DNA of 64,000 bases. It comes from Granulosicoccus sp964594905 (GTDB lineage: Bacteria; Pseudomonadota; Gammaproteobacteria; Granulosicoccales; Granulosicoccaceae). The notes beneath the pieces were generated by a model. That model did not search any database. It was not told the origin of the DNA and saw nothing but the letters and a program-made list of their open reading frames with translations. Location of the stretch: assembly GCA_964594905.1 (NCBI GenBank), contig CAZQOI010000007.1:1-64000 (forward strand), given 5' to 3'. The translations under genes were made by a program, and so were the position numbers. Positions within the stretch are counted from its first letter, which is position 1; the number at the start of each line of letters is the position of its first letter. Shown in pieces: positions 8,717-17,308 of the stretch.

Positions 8717-9361
8717 ATGAGTTCAGTAAGAGTTGATATCGTATCTGATGTGGTTTGTCCTTGGTGTATCGTGGGCTTACGGCAATTGCAGTTGGCGGCT
8801 GACAATCAAGCCTGTGATCTCCAAATTCATTGGCATCCGTTTGAATTAAATCCCCAGATGCCAGAGATTGGTCAGAATTTACAGGAACACATGTGCGAGA
8901 AATACGGCACTACCGTCGAACAAAGTACTGAGTCGAGAGAGCGCTTAACCACTCTTGGAGACCAACTCGGTTTCGCGTTTCAATTTGATGAAAATAGCCG
9001 CATTGTGAATACGTTTAAAGCTCACCAGTTAATACATTGGGCAGCTAGTCAATCAAGAGAATTGGGGCATTCCCTGAAATTAGCGCTGTTTTCTGCATAC
9101 TTTACTCAGCAACTTGATATTAGTGATACTGACGTTCTGCTTGGTATCGTCAGCACTTTAAAAATGGATTTGGAAGCGGCCCAGCGGGTGTTGGACGATG
9201 GTACGCATCAAGCAGTTATTCGTAATGAGCAAAAAATCTGGACAGATCGCGGCATAACTGGTGTACCCGCCATGGTGTTTAACCAAAAGTATCTGGTAAG
9301 CGGGGCTCAGGGTACGGAAAATTACACTGAAATCTTAAACAAAGTTGTATTGGAAAGCTGA
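8717..9361 (+). CDS. DsbA-family oxidoreductase, FrnE-like
   Basis: 214 residues with an N-terminal thioredoxin-fold strand followed by Cys14-Pro-Trp-Cys17 in 'SDVVCPWCIVG'. This is the hallmark of the FrnE subgroup of DsbA proteins. A helical insertion and the cis-Pro loop 'GITGVPAMVFNQKYLVSGAQ' (about 190-205) complete the fold. No signal peptide is present, so it should act in the cytoplasm as a disulfide isomerase or dithiol oxidoreductase. The glutathione-cleaving gamma-glutamyltransferase gene lies 290 bp downstream; a shared thiol-related role is an inference from position only. Confidence 0.88.
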   Translation: MSSVRVDIVSDVVCPWCIVGLRQLQLAADNQACDLQIHWHPFELNPQMPEIGQNLQEHMCEKYGTTVEQSTESRERLTTLGDQLGFAFQFDENSRIVNTFKAHQLIHWAASQSRELGHSLKLALFSAYFTQQLDISDTDVLLGIVSTLKMDLEAAQRVLDDGTHQAVIRNEQKIWTDRGITGVPAMVFNQKYLVSGAQGTENYTEILNKVVLES

Positions 9362-9386
9362 TGCAGTTTGACGATGAGATGCACTG

Positions 9387-9635
9387 ATGGACACGTTACT
9401 ACTGGTAATTAGTATTGGGTTTTTAGTCGCGGCGCTGCGATCCCATGCCATGGCTCAAGCGAATGTAAAGACGGTAATCGACAGGATTTGGTACGAACGT
9501 CTATTTACTGGCAGCAGGGCATCCAAGGATAATCTAACTGAGTCAGGTCTTCACTATCGAAAACAGTCGAATCTTTACGCGATCTGTGGTTTTTTTGTAA
9601 TCGCTTTATATGTATGGTTGCGTTTTACGAGTTAG
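9387..9635 (+). CDS. Small membrane protein of unknown function
   Basis: 82 residues with a hydrophobic N-terminal helix (about 3-18), a basic middle section and a C-terminal helix ('YAICGFFVIALYVWL'). It begins 25 bp after the FrnE-like gene and ends 16 bp before gamma-glutamyltransferase, so it is probably translated from the same transcript. No family recognised. Support comes from position, spacing and plausible two-helix topology. Confidence 0.55.
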   Translation: MDTLLLVISIGFLVAALRSHAMAQANVKTVIDRIWYERLFTGSRASKDNLTESGLHYRKQSNLYAICGFFVIALYVWLRFTS

Positions 9636-9651
9636 ATCATGAGGTAACACT

Positions 9652-11400
9652 ATGTACAGGCTAAATATCGGTATCGCACTTCTTGCCTTTTTATCGACCT
9701 TAAATACGGTAACCGCCCAAGATGTTACCGATGGATACGCGCCTGAAATTGCAACAGGTGTATCTTCTAAAGAGTTGCAAACAGCAGATAACTTTATGAT
9801 AGCCGCTGCAAATCCATATGCGGCTCAGGCGGGGTATGACGTATTAAGCCGTGGTGGTAATGCGATAGATGCGATGGTAGCGACGCAACTGGTGTTAGGC
9901 CTCGTCGAACCTCAGTCGTCTGGTTTGGGTGGTGGCGCATTTCTGGTGTACTACGATGCTAAAGATGATTACTTGACTACGTACGATGGTCGGGAAACAG
10001 CACCAAGGGCTGCAACGCCCACACTATTTCAGAACGAGGAAGGTGAGAAACTAAAATTCTGGGATGCTGTAGTTGGCGGTCGCTCGGTGGGCACACCAGG
10101 CACGGTCAAACTGATGTACGAGACACACAAGGCTCATGGCAAATTACCTTGGACTGGCCTCGTTAAACCCGCTATTGATCTTGCCGAGATGGGTTTTGCC
10201 GTTTCAGAACGTCTTCACCAATCAATCACTAACGATGCTGAGCGTCTCTCGATCCATCCGGATACTAAAGCCTATTTTTTTGGTAATAACGGCAAGCCAC
10301 TTCCTGTGGGTTACGTTTTGAAAAATCAAGCCTATGCGGATACATTAAAGGAGATTGCAAAGAGCGGTGCTAACGCTTTTTATCTTGGGCCAATTGCCTT
10401 GGCGATTGTCGACAAGGTCAAAGCTGCATCAAACCCGGGTGTTCTTTCTTTTACCGATCTTGCTCATTATCAGGTTGTGCAGCGTGATCCCGTATGTATC
10501 GATTACCGAGAGCATAAAGTGTGTGGCATGGGGCCACCTTCCTCAGGTGCTTTGACCGTAGGACAAATTCTTGGTCTTTTACAGCCTTATGACCTGGCGA
10601 AACTTGGACCTACATCGGTAGACAGTTGGCGATTGATCGGCGATGCGTCTCGCCTCGCTTTTGCAGATCGAGGTCGCTACATGGCTGACAGCGATTTTGT
10701 ACCAATGCCGACTGAAGGTTTGCTGAGTCCGGCTTATCTAAAGAAACGCTCGGCCTTGTTGAATGGTGCGGAAGCATTGACTGATGTATCGGCGGGTGAG
10801 CCAGAATGGGATCATTCCATGTTGCTCGCTGATGACGAAAGTATCGAATTTAAATCAACCAGTCATTTTTCGATTGTCGATTCTGACGGTAATGCCGTAT
10901 CGATAACGACAACTATTGAAAATGGATTTGGCTCTCGATTGATGAGCGGTGGGTTTTTACTCAACAATGAGTTAACTGATTTTTCGTTTGCAACTCATCG
11001 AAACGGTATACCTATTGCGAATCGGGTTGAACCTGGAAAAAGGCCACGCTCATCTATGTCGCCAACTATCGTCATGAAAGACAATAAACCCTATATGGTA
11101 ATTGGTTCACCTGGAGGCAGCAGAATCATTGGCTATGTCGCGAAGGCAATCATTGCGCATTTGGATTGGAATCTTGACGTACAAGCGGCGATTAACCTGC
11201 CACACGCTGTGAATCGCTTTGGCACCTTTGATCTTGAAGAAGGCACCGGTGCTGAATCGCTTAAAAGCGAGCTTGAGGCGATAGGGTATGAAGTAAACCT
11301 TCGCAGTCTGAACTCTGGACTGCACGCCATAGTAAACGATGGTGGAAACTTGACCGGTGGCGCTGATCCACGACGCGAAGGCGTCGTTCTTGGTCAGTAA
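9652..11400 (+). CDS. ggt: Gamma-glutamyltransferase (GGT)
   Basis: 582 residues, the normal length for the GGT precursor. A Sec signal peptide (to about 'NTVTAQ') directs it to the periplasm. The N-terminal region has 'AAANPYAAQAGYDVLSRGGNAIDAMVAT' and 'GLGGGAFLVYYD', conserved in the large subunit. Autocleavage should occur before Thr403 in 'STSHFSIVDSDGNAVS', the N-terminal nucleophile of the small subunit. The oxyanion-loop 'PRSSMSPTIV' and glycine pair 'GSPGGSRII' are also present. It hydrolyses or transfers the gamma-glutamyl group of glutathione and related compounds. The start is set by a gaggt Shine-Dalgarno 6 nt upstream. Confidence 0.96.
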   Translation: MYRLNIGIALLAFLSTLNTVTAQDVTDGYAPEIATGVSSKELQTADNFMIAAANPYAAQAGYDVLSRGGNAIDAMVATQLVLGLVEPQSSGLGGGAFLVYYDAKDDYLTTYDGRETAPRAATPTLFQNEEGEKLKFWDAVVGGRSVGTPGTVKLMYETHKAHGKLPWTGLVKPAIDLAEMGFAVSERLHQSITNDAERLSIHPDTKAYFFGNNGKPLPVGYVLKNQAYADTLKEIAKSGANAFYLGPIALAIVDKVKAASNPGVLSFTDLAHYQVVQRDPVCIDYREHKVCGMGPPSSGALTVGQILGLLQPYDLAKLGPTSVDSWRLIGDASRLAFADRGRYMADSDFVPMPTEGLLSPAYLKKRSALLNGAEALTDVSAGEPEWDHSMLLADDESIEFKSTSHFSIVDSDGNAVSITTTIENGFGSRLMSGGFLLNNELTDFSFATHRNGIPIANRVEPGKRPRSSMSPTIVMKDNKPYMVIGSPGGSRIIGYVAKAIIAHLDWNLDVQAAINLPHAVNRFGTFDLEEGTGAESLKSELEAIGYEVNLRSLNSGLHAIVNDGGNLTGGADPRREGVVLGQ

Positions 11401-11479
11401 CACGGTGAAAAACGATGCCTCAACGAAATTTAAAGAAGCATAGTAGGTCTGTAAATCAGGCCATTGAATAATTTCGTTT

Positions 11480-12850
11480 ATGCGCAACGTCTTGAGACAA
11501 CTCATTCCTATCTTGCTGCTGTTCAATGCCGCAAGCTTTGCGAGTACATCCTCAGAAGAAACTATTGCGGATTTGAGTCTGCAGATGTTTTTTGTTCAAG
11601 GGCCTGAGAAAGTACCGGTTGTAGAGAAACTGGCAGCGATTGCCGACAAGAGCCTGATTCCAACTTTCGTTCTTGCTATGCGTTGGACTGGTTCCAATGT
11701 TCATGTTGCCAAAGCGCTGTCGGAATTGACAGGTGAAACCCTAACTACATGGCATGAAGCCTACCAGTGGCAGGAACGACATCCTGAAATTATTCCGCAT
11801 CCCTCCTATCGCAGTTTGAAACTCAGATTTCTTGGTAATACAGATGAGCGTTTTTTGAAACTACTCGCACCTCCGTATGGTGATCGAGACAAGATGCGAA
11901 TCAGGTTAGAAGAAATTGTCTGGGGCGGCGCTCTTTATGATGAGATACCTTCGCTCGATAGTGCAACGATGATAGAAGCTGTAGATGCCGACTACCTGCT
12001 TGCTCAGGATCTCGTCTTTGGTGTTGAAATAAACGGTGATATTCGAGCCTATCCGCTGCGAGTAATGGGATGGCATGAGATGTTGAATGATGTTATCGGA
12101 GGTGTTCCGGTGGCATTGGCCTATTGCACTTTATGCGGTTCTGGAATTTTATTTGATACGCATCCGGAGGGTGTGGGCGAGCCTCTTGTATTTGGTTCGT
12201 CTGGACTACTGTACCGATCCAACAAGCTGATGTTTGATCGAAGCACGAACAGTTTGTGGAATCAATTTACGGGTGAACCGGTTGTTGGTCCGATGGTTGA
12301 GCGTGCTATTAGTTTGAAAGTAAGGCCTATTACTATTACTTCCTGGCAGTCATGGCGTGAGCGTCATCCAACTACCAAGGTGCTGTCTCTGGATACTGGA
12401 TATGTTCGAAACTATGATTCCGGTGTTGTCTATCAAGAGTACTTTGCTAGCCCTGATTTGATGTTTCCAGCTGTTGTTTCCGATGAAAGTCGTTTAAATC
12501 GAAAAGATTATGTTTTTGGTGTCAGGAACTTTGCCGTCAGTAAAGCATGGCCTCTTGATGTATTTGATGAAAGCTCTGTTATAAACGACCGAGTTGGCTC
12601 TCAACGATTGGTTCTACTGGGTGATACCACGACAAGAACGGTGCGTGCCTATGAACGACATCCTGGTGAATCATTTGCAGTATCGAGCTCAGGGGATTTA
12701 ACCGCTGATGGCGTGATTTGGACGAGAACCGAGAATTTTTTGTTGTCCCATGATGGTCAGCACAAACGAGCTCGAGTACCCGGACATATTTCCTATTGGT
12801 TTGCTTGGGAGAATTTTCTTGGTGTGCAAAGTGAGCTGTATGAGCGTTAG
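11480..12850 (+). CDS. DUF3179-domain exported protein (paralogue 1)
   Basis: 456 residues with an N-terminal signal peptide (about 1-22, 'LLLFNAASFAS'). The DUF3179 core covers roughly residues 165-440 and shows 'VFGVEINGDIRAYPLRVMGWHEMLNDVIGG', then 'YCTLCGSGILFD' with a Cys-x-x-Cys pair, 'SGLLYRSNKLMFDRST', 'LWNQFTGEPVVGP', and 'VLSLDTGYVRNYDSG'. Each of these is repeated in the protein at 59967-61343, so the two are paralogues. The N-terminal 140 residues include a helical segment also shared with the second copy. Function of the family is not established; the invariant YCTLCG motif suggests metal or redox chemistry in the periplasm. Confidence 0.85.
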   Translation: MRNVLRQLIPILLLFNAASFASTSSEETIADLSLQMFFVQGPEKVPVVEKLAAIADKSLIPTFVLAMRWTGSNVHVAKALSELTGETLTTWHEAYQWQERHPEIIPHPSYRSLKLRFLGNTDERFLKLLAPPYGDRDKMRIRLEEIVWGGALYDEIPSLDSATMIEAVDADYLLAQDLVFGVEINGDIRAYPLRVMGWHEMLNDVIGGVPVALAYCTLCGSGILFDTHPEGVGEPLVFGSSGLLYRSNKLMFDRSTNSLWNQFTGEPVVGPMVERAISLKVRPITITSWQSWRERHPTTKVLSLDTGYVRNYDSGVVYQEYFASPDLMFPAVVSDESRLNRKDYVFGVRNFAVSKAWPLDVFDESSVINDRVGSQRLVLLGDTTTRTVRAYERHPGESFAVSSSGDLTADGVIWTRTENFLLSHDGQHKRARVPGHISYWFAWENFLGVQSELYER

Positions 12851-13055
12851 GCGATTGGCATTTCTGGGGATAGATCTTGAATCTCTGATCCATTTCAAAT
12901 TACAGACTGTATAAATGGAGTCGATAATTGAATTAATTTTTATAACTCAGCTCTTAGTGCTACCACGCTGTACTTGTCGGGTTTTTGTTGCGATAGTAAA
13001 ATTTGGCAGCGGCATGACCGAAGGGTCGCGATTTTCAGCTATTTGAGAAAACGAC

Positions 13056-13568
13056 ATGAAACACAATCAAGCCAGTCGCCGCTCGCTCCTCAAAGCGGGT
13101 GTGGCCACCGCAGGTGTCGCACTTATAGGCGCTACCTCTGCTATTACCAGGTCTGTACTCGCACAAAGCACCTCAAAAGATTTTGCACCAACACGGACCA
13201 TGCGTGGAGGGTCTAATAACTATCTCCCAGATGCACCAGTTGTTGAGCGTATTGGTAACGGCGGTTTTTGGATGAGTGGAACCGTTCGTCGGGCTGGTGA
13301 CGGTGCTCCATTGGAAGGTGTGCGAATTCAGATTTGGGCACACACAACTGAGGGGCATGAGCGCGATCAGCGCAGTCATGGTGCAACTCTCACTGGCGCA
13401 GACGGAGTGTTCCGATTGGAAATGCCTCAGATCGTTCCAGCGTTTGGCCAAGCTCATGGTCATTTGGCTTATGACAGTGATGAATACAAAACGGTTTTTC
13501 TGCGTCCCGTGATGGCGAGCGCGAGCGATACCAGTCTTAACGTTGATTTTGTATTGCAACCCGCGTAG
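13056..13568 (+). CDS. Intradiol ring-cleavage dioxygenase-like protein with twin-arginine leader
   Basis: 170 residues. The leader 'SRRSLLKAGVATAGVALIGA' is a good twin-arginine signal, implying export in folded form. The mature part follows the protocatechuate-dioxygenase beta fold: 'GNGGFWMSGTVRRAGDGAPLEGVRIQIWAH', 'TGADGVFRLEMP' and 'QAHGHLAYDSDEYKTVFLRP'. The His-x-His pair of the family is visible. The two iron-binding tyrosines are not evident, because the usual G-x-Y segment reads 'TEGHERDQ'. It may therefore bind a metal differently or have lost ring cleavage. It lies 6 bp before the ferric-reductase-like gene and probably forms an operon with it. Confidence 0.75.
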   Translation: MKHNQASRRSLLKAGVATAGVALIGATSAITRSVLAQSTSKDFAPTRTMRGGSNNYLPDAPVVERIGNGGFWMSGTVRRAGDGAPLEGVRIQIWAHTTEGHERDQRSHGATLTGADGVFRLEMPQIVPAFGQAHGHLAYDSDEYKTVFLRPVMASASDTSLNVDFVLQPA

Positions 13569-13574
13569 TTCGAG

Positions 13575-14189
13575 GTGGCTCAGGTCCGCGCGGTACTGAT
13601 TTGGATCTTTCTTATTGTTTGTGTAGCGCTACCTGTTGTTGTAGCGGCAAACAGCCCCTTACTTGCCTGGCGTGAACCTGTATACATTGTCGCTGGATTT
13701 GCTGCAATTTTTGCGATGGCCCTTGTTCTGTTTCAGCCTTTGTTGGCTGGCGGGTATTTGCCTGGGCTCTCCACTATGCGTGAGCGCCGGATACATCGTT
13801 GGGTCGGAATAGTGCTCGTAGCAGCGGTAATAGTTCATGTAGTCGGGCTATGGATAACCAGCCCCCCAGATGTTATCGACGCGCTGCTTTTCAGATCACC
13901 GACACCCTTTTCCGCGTGGGGCGTTGTGGCGATGTGGGCGCTTTTCGCAACTGCAGCTATTGCTGCACGTCGCCGCCAGATGAAACTCCGCCTGTCCCTT
14001 TGGCGAATTATTCATACAACACTTGCGGCTATTGTAGTGACGAGCAGCATTGTTCATGCGATGCTTATTGAGGGAACGATGGGGACGATATCGAAAACCC
14101 TTCTTTGTGTGTCGGTGCTGTTGGCGACGATAAAGGCGTTCTTCGACCTACGTGTTTGGACTTGGCGCATATCGAATCGCCAGTTTTAG
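13575..14189 (+). CDS. Ferric-reductase-like transmembrane protein (haem-binding)
   Basis: 204 residues, almost all membrane: five or six helices. Histidines placed one or two turns apart in adjacent helices ('RRIHRWVGIVLVAAVIVHVVGL' and 'WRIIHTTLAAIVVTSSIVHAML') match the bis-histidine b-haem sites of the Ferric_reduct/YedZ family. There is no FAD or NAD domain, so electrons must come from and go to other proteins. The start is GTG. The coupled upstream gene encodes a Tat-exported dioxygenase-like protein, which could be the periplasmic partner in the way MsrP partners MsrQ; this is inference. Confidence 0.8.
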   Translation: MAQVRAVLIWIFLIVCVALPVVVAANSPLLAWREPVYIVAGFAAIFAMALVLFQPLLAGGYLPGLSTMRERRIHRWVGIVLVAAVIVHVVGLWITSPPDVIDALLFRSPTPFSAWGVVAMWALFATAAIAARRRQMKLRLSLWRIIHTTLAAIVVTSSIVHAMLIEGTMGTISKTLLCVSVLLATIKAFFDLRVWTWRISNRQF

Positions 14190-14223
14190 CAACGAATTAC
14201 TAGTTGCTTGCTAGTATCGGGGT

Positions 14224-15858
14224 ATGAGCTCACAAGAACAATACGATTTCGTGGTGATCGGTGCTGGTGCCGCGGGTTCCGTCTTGGCGGACCGATTAAG
14301 CGAGTCTGGTGAGTACTCAGTATGTGTCATTGATGCAGGCGGAAAGGATAATCATCCCTTTATTCACATTCCTGCGGGTTTTGTCAAAACACTGAGTAAT
14401 CCAGAGCTGATGTGGTCCTTCGAGTCTGAGCCTTCATCAGGAAGCGGTATGCGCGCAGTTCGTTTGCCCCAAGGAAAAGTGTTAGGTGGTTCCACTTCCG
14501 TTAATGGTTTGGTTTACAACCGTGGACAAAGTGAGGACTTTGATACCTGGCAAGCAATGGGGAACGATGGTTGGGGGTATCAGGATGTGCTGCCTTATTT
14601 TAAAAAGTCGGAGTCCTGGCAAGGACCTTCTACCCAGGCACGTGGAAGTTTTGGTCCGATGGCGATCAGTGATCCTGCCTGGCGTGACCCACTGTGCGAA
14701 TCCTTTATTAAATCGGTAGCGAGTCTTGGCGTGCCTGTTAACCAGGACTACAACGATGGTGTTCAAAATGGCACTGGTTATTACCAACGCTTTATCAATG
14801 GCAGGCGAAGAATCAGTGCGTCCACAGCGTTTCTAAAAAACACGCGTAGGCGTAACCATGTTGAAATAAAAACCTACCTTCAAGCCAAACGCATAGTCAC
14901 TGCAGGTAGTCGAGCAACTCATGTTGAGTGTCAGCGTGTAAATGCAGATGGAAGCGCACGTGATGAGCGGCTGACTATCGCAGCGCGTCACGAGATCATT
15001 GTTGCGGCTGGTACGCTCAACTCGCCGCGCCTGTTGCAGCTTTCTGGAATTGGTAGTGGTCAACATCTACAAGATCTAGGAATTCCTTTGATCCACGAAC
15101 TACCGAGTGTGGGGGAGAATTTTCAGGATCACTACTTTGTACGTTGCACAGCGAGGCTCAAATCGGGCGTAGTCTCACTGAATCAACGGGCGAAAGGGTG
15201 GAGTCTATTAGCTCAAATGATTCGTTGGGGATTTAACAAGCCTAATATTCTTACCTTGAGCCCTTCTATGGCGTATGCCTTTGTCAACGCAGAATTAAGC
15301 GAGGGACGACCTGACTTTCAATTTGTATTTTCGCCAGGCAGCTACAAACCAGGTCGTATGTATGAGCTGGATGATTTTCCAGCGATTACCGTTGGCTTTA
15401 CCCAGCAAAGGCCAACTAGCGTAGGGTTTGTGAAAATTGAATCAACAGACTTCAACGGTAAGCTTCGGATCCAACCGAATTATCTGGCAACTGAAATTGA
15501 TCAGACTTATGCAGTCCGTGGCATTCGACTTTGCCAACGTTTGTTCAAACAAGATGAACTAGGGGATCTGGTCTCCGAGGAGCTGCTCCCCGGAAACGGA
15601 TTGAGCACAGATGACGAACTGTTGCAATTTGCGCGTGACAACGGCAACACAGGTTATCACTTGGTCGGTACTTGCAGAATGGGTAGTGAGTCGGATAAAT
15701 CGACTGTGGTTTCACCTCAGCTCCGAGTGCATGGCATTGATGGATTGCGAGTGATAGACGCATCTGTCATGCCCAAGGTTCCTTCGTCCAATACTTGTGC
15801 GAGTACTTTGATGATTGCGGAAAAAGGGGCTGATATGATTTTGCAGTCCAACCGTTAA
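14224..15858 (+). CDS. GMC-family FAD oxidoreductase (choline dehydrogenase-like)
   Basis: 544 residues, typical for GMC alcohol dehydrogenases. The Rossmann FAD motif GAGAAGSVLADRLSE is at residues 13-27. GMC signature 1 is 'PQGKVLGGSTSVNGLVYNRG', and signature 2 is 'GTLNSPRLLQLSGIG'. The active-site His479 lies in 'GYHLVGTCRMG', and the second catalytic position is Asn523 in 'PSSNTCAS'. It should oxidise a primary or secondary alcohol using FAD. Relatives include choline dehydrogenase and polyethylene-glycol dehydrogenase; the substrate is not evident. It follows the ferric-reductase-like gene by 34 bp. Confidence 0.93.
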   Translation: MSSQEQYDFVVIGAGAAGSVLADRLSESGEYSVCVIDAGGKDNHPFIHIPAGFVKTLSNPELMWSFESEPSSGSGMRAVRLPQGKVLGGSTSVNGLVYNRGQSEDFDTWQAMGNDGWGYQDVLPYFKKSESWQGPSTQARGSFGPMAISDPAWRDPLCESFIKSVASLGVPVNQDYNDGVQNGTGYYQRFINGRRRISASTAFLKNTRRRNHVEIKTYLQAKRIVTAGSRATHVECQRVNADGSARDERLTIAARHEIIVAAGTLNSPRLLQLSGIGSGQHLQDLGIPLIHELPSVGENFQDHYFVRCTARLKSGVVSLNQRAKGWSLLAQMIRWGFNKPNILTLSPSMAYAFVNAELSEGRPDFQFVFSPGSYKPGRMYELDDFPAITVGFTQQRPTSVGFVKIESTDFNGKLRIQPNYLATEIDQTYAVRGIRLCQRLFKQDELGDLVSEELLPGNGLSTDDELLQFARDNGNTGYHLVGTCRMGSESDKSTVVSPQLRVHGIDGLRVIDASVMPKVPSSNTCASTLMIAEKGADMILQSNR

Positions 15859-16060
15859 TAGGTATCAAGGGTTGGACTAGGCACCTGAGTATTTATCATT
15901 AGATGGGCTCTCGTCATTATCCTGACGATAAGTACTGGTGTTATGACTTGATAGGAGCGTTATATCGCAGCATAGAAGATCCCGTCACAAGGTTTAACAG
16001 TTCCAAATTCAGCGGCACCTAGCCTCGTGACTCAGACATACCAATCTTCGAGGCCGTAAT

Positions 16061-17245
16061 ATGAATGAGTCAACAGGCGGTATTGCAAACAAACTGGAGT
16101 CTATGCTGAGTTCCTTGCCGTTTGGTGAAACTCTCGCGCCAATTCTGGTCGCGCTAATCATACTGATTGTTGGGTTGATAGTCGCAAAGTTTATCCGAGG
16201 AATTTTACGCAAGAGTCTTGGAAAGGTATCTGCGTTAAATAGAACCAGATCTGATGGAACGGTATTCGATTTGGTGACACCAATCGTTACCATTATCTAT
16301 TACATCATTGTTTTTCTGGTTCTGATGGCCGTACTTGGTCAACTAGGCTTGACATCTGTTCTCGACCCTTTGAAGAACATGGTAAATCAGTTCGTTAAGT
16401 TCATTCCTAATGTGATTGGTGCCGGTATCGTTGGATATATCGGTTATATGATCGCAACCATAGTGTCCGATTTTGTGGGCATGGCACTGGGAAAAGTGGA
16501 TCAGAAACTAGCGCTTAAAACTGGAAATGACGATATTAAGGTGTCGAAGTTTGGAAGTGTATTTGTTTTTGCTGTGATTCTGCTTCCCATGATCGTAGCT
16601 GCATTGGGAATTCTGGAAATTGAGGCGATATCTGCGCCAGCGACAGCAATGATCCAGGAACTTATGCTGGCCATACCTAATATTATTGCCGCTGCAATCA
16701 TTTTGTTAGTCACCTATTTTGTTGCGAAATTCATCGTTTCAATCCTGAGTGGTTTATTGGACAGCATGAATATCAATGCAATGCCTGCGAAAATGGGTAT
16801 ACAAGGAATGTTCACCGATAGTTTTACGCCAATCAAGTTGATTGGAAGTGCAATCATGTTCTTTTCAATGCTGACAGCCTCTGTGGCCGCGATAGATAAG
16901 CTAAATATCGATGTTTTATCTGAGATCATGGGACGGGTGTTGGAATTTGGTGGTGGCATTCTGGTAGGCGGTGTGATTCTGATTATTGGTAATTACCTCG
17001 GTACCGTTGCACACGGATTTCTATCCAAGAGTAACGAAGCGCTAGCCAACATTGCACGACTTGCCATACTTGGATTGGTCCTGGCAATGGGACTAAAAGC
17101 CATGGGCCTGGCTGACAATATCGTCAATATGGCGTTTGGGTTTACCTTGGGTTCTGTTGCAGTTGCAGCGGCCTTGGCATTTGGTTTTGGTGGGCGCGAT
17201 GCCGCGAAAAAACTAGCTGATCAGTGGGCTGCAAAAATTAATTGA
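16061..17245 (+). CDS. Mechanosensitive ion channel family protein with repeated TM-helix units
   Basis: 394 residues with about ten hydrophobic helices. They recur as the conserved TM-helix unit (PF05552-like): 'ILVALIILIVGLIVAKFIRGILRK', 'VGYIGYMIATIVSDFVGMAL', 'IILLVTYFVAKFIVSILSGLL' and 'GGVILIIGNYLGTVAHGFL'. The C-terminus ends with the family motif 'ALAFGFGGRDAAKKLADQW'. No MscS beta domain is present, so gating behaviour may differ from classical MscS. A hairpin follows the stop. The downstream OmpA-type gene is close, and an envelope-stress role for the pair is possible but not shown. Confidence 0.8.
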   Translation: MNESTGGIANKLESMLSSLPFGETLAPILVALIILIVGLIVAKFIRGILRKSLGKVSALNRTRSDGTVFDLVTPIVTIIYYIIVFLVLMAVLGQLGLTSVLDPLKNMVNQFVKFIPNVIGAGIVGYIGYMIATIVSDFVGMALGKVDQKLALKTGNDDIKVSKFGSVFVFAVILLPMIVAALGILEIEAISAPATAMIQELMLAIPNIIAAAIILLVTYFVAKFIVSILSGLLDSMNINAMPAKMGIQGMFTDSFTPIKLIGSAIMFFSMLTASVAAIDKLNIDVLSEIMGRVLEFGGGILVGGVILIIGNYLGTVAHGFLSKSNEALANIARLAILGLVLAMGLKAMGLADNIVNMAFGFTLGSVAVAAALAFGFGGRDAAKKLADQWAAKIN

Positions 17246-17252
17246 TCCTGCT

Positions 17253-17279
17253 TCACTCTCCGGCGTCGCCGGAGAGTGA
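17253..17279 (+). terminator. 12-bp perfect hairpin after the channel gene
   Basis: Arms tcactctccggc (17253-17264) and gccggagagtga (17268-17279) are exactly complementary, with a 3-nt loop gtc. The stem is G+C-rich, but the downstream sequence (tctcatcaaac) has no T-run. It could be a Rho-independent terminator with a poor tail, an mRNA-stabilising 3' end, or an attenuator before the OmpA-type gene. Confidence 0.6.
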
Positions 17280-17308
17280 TCTCATCAAACCAAACTTGGC
17301 TTTTGCGC

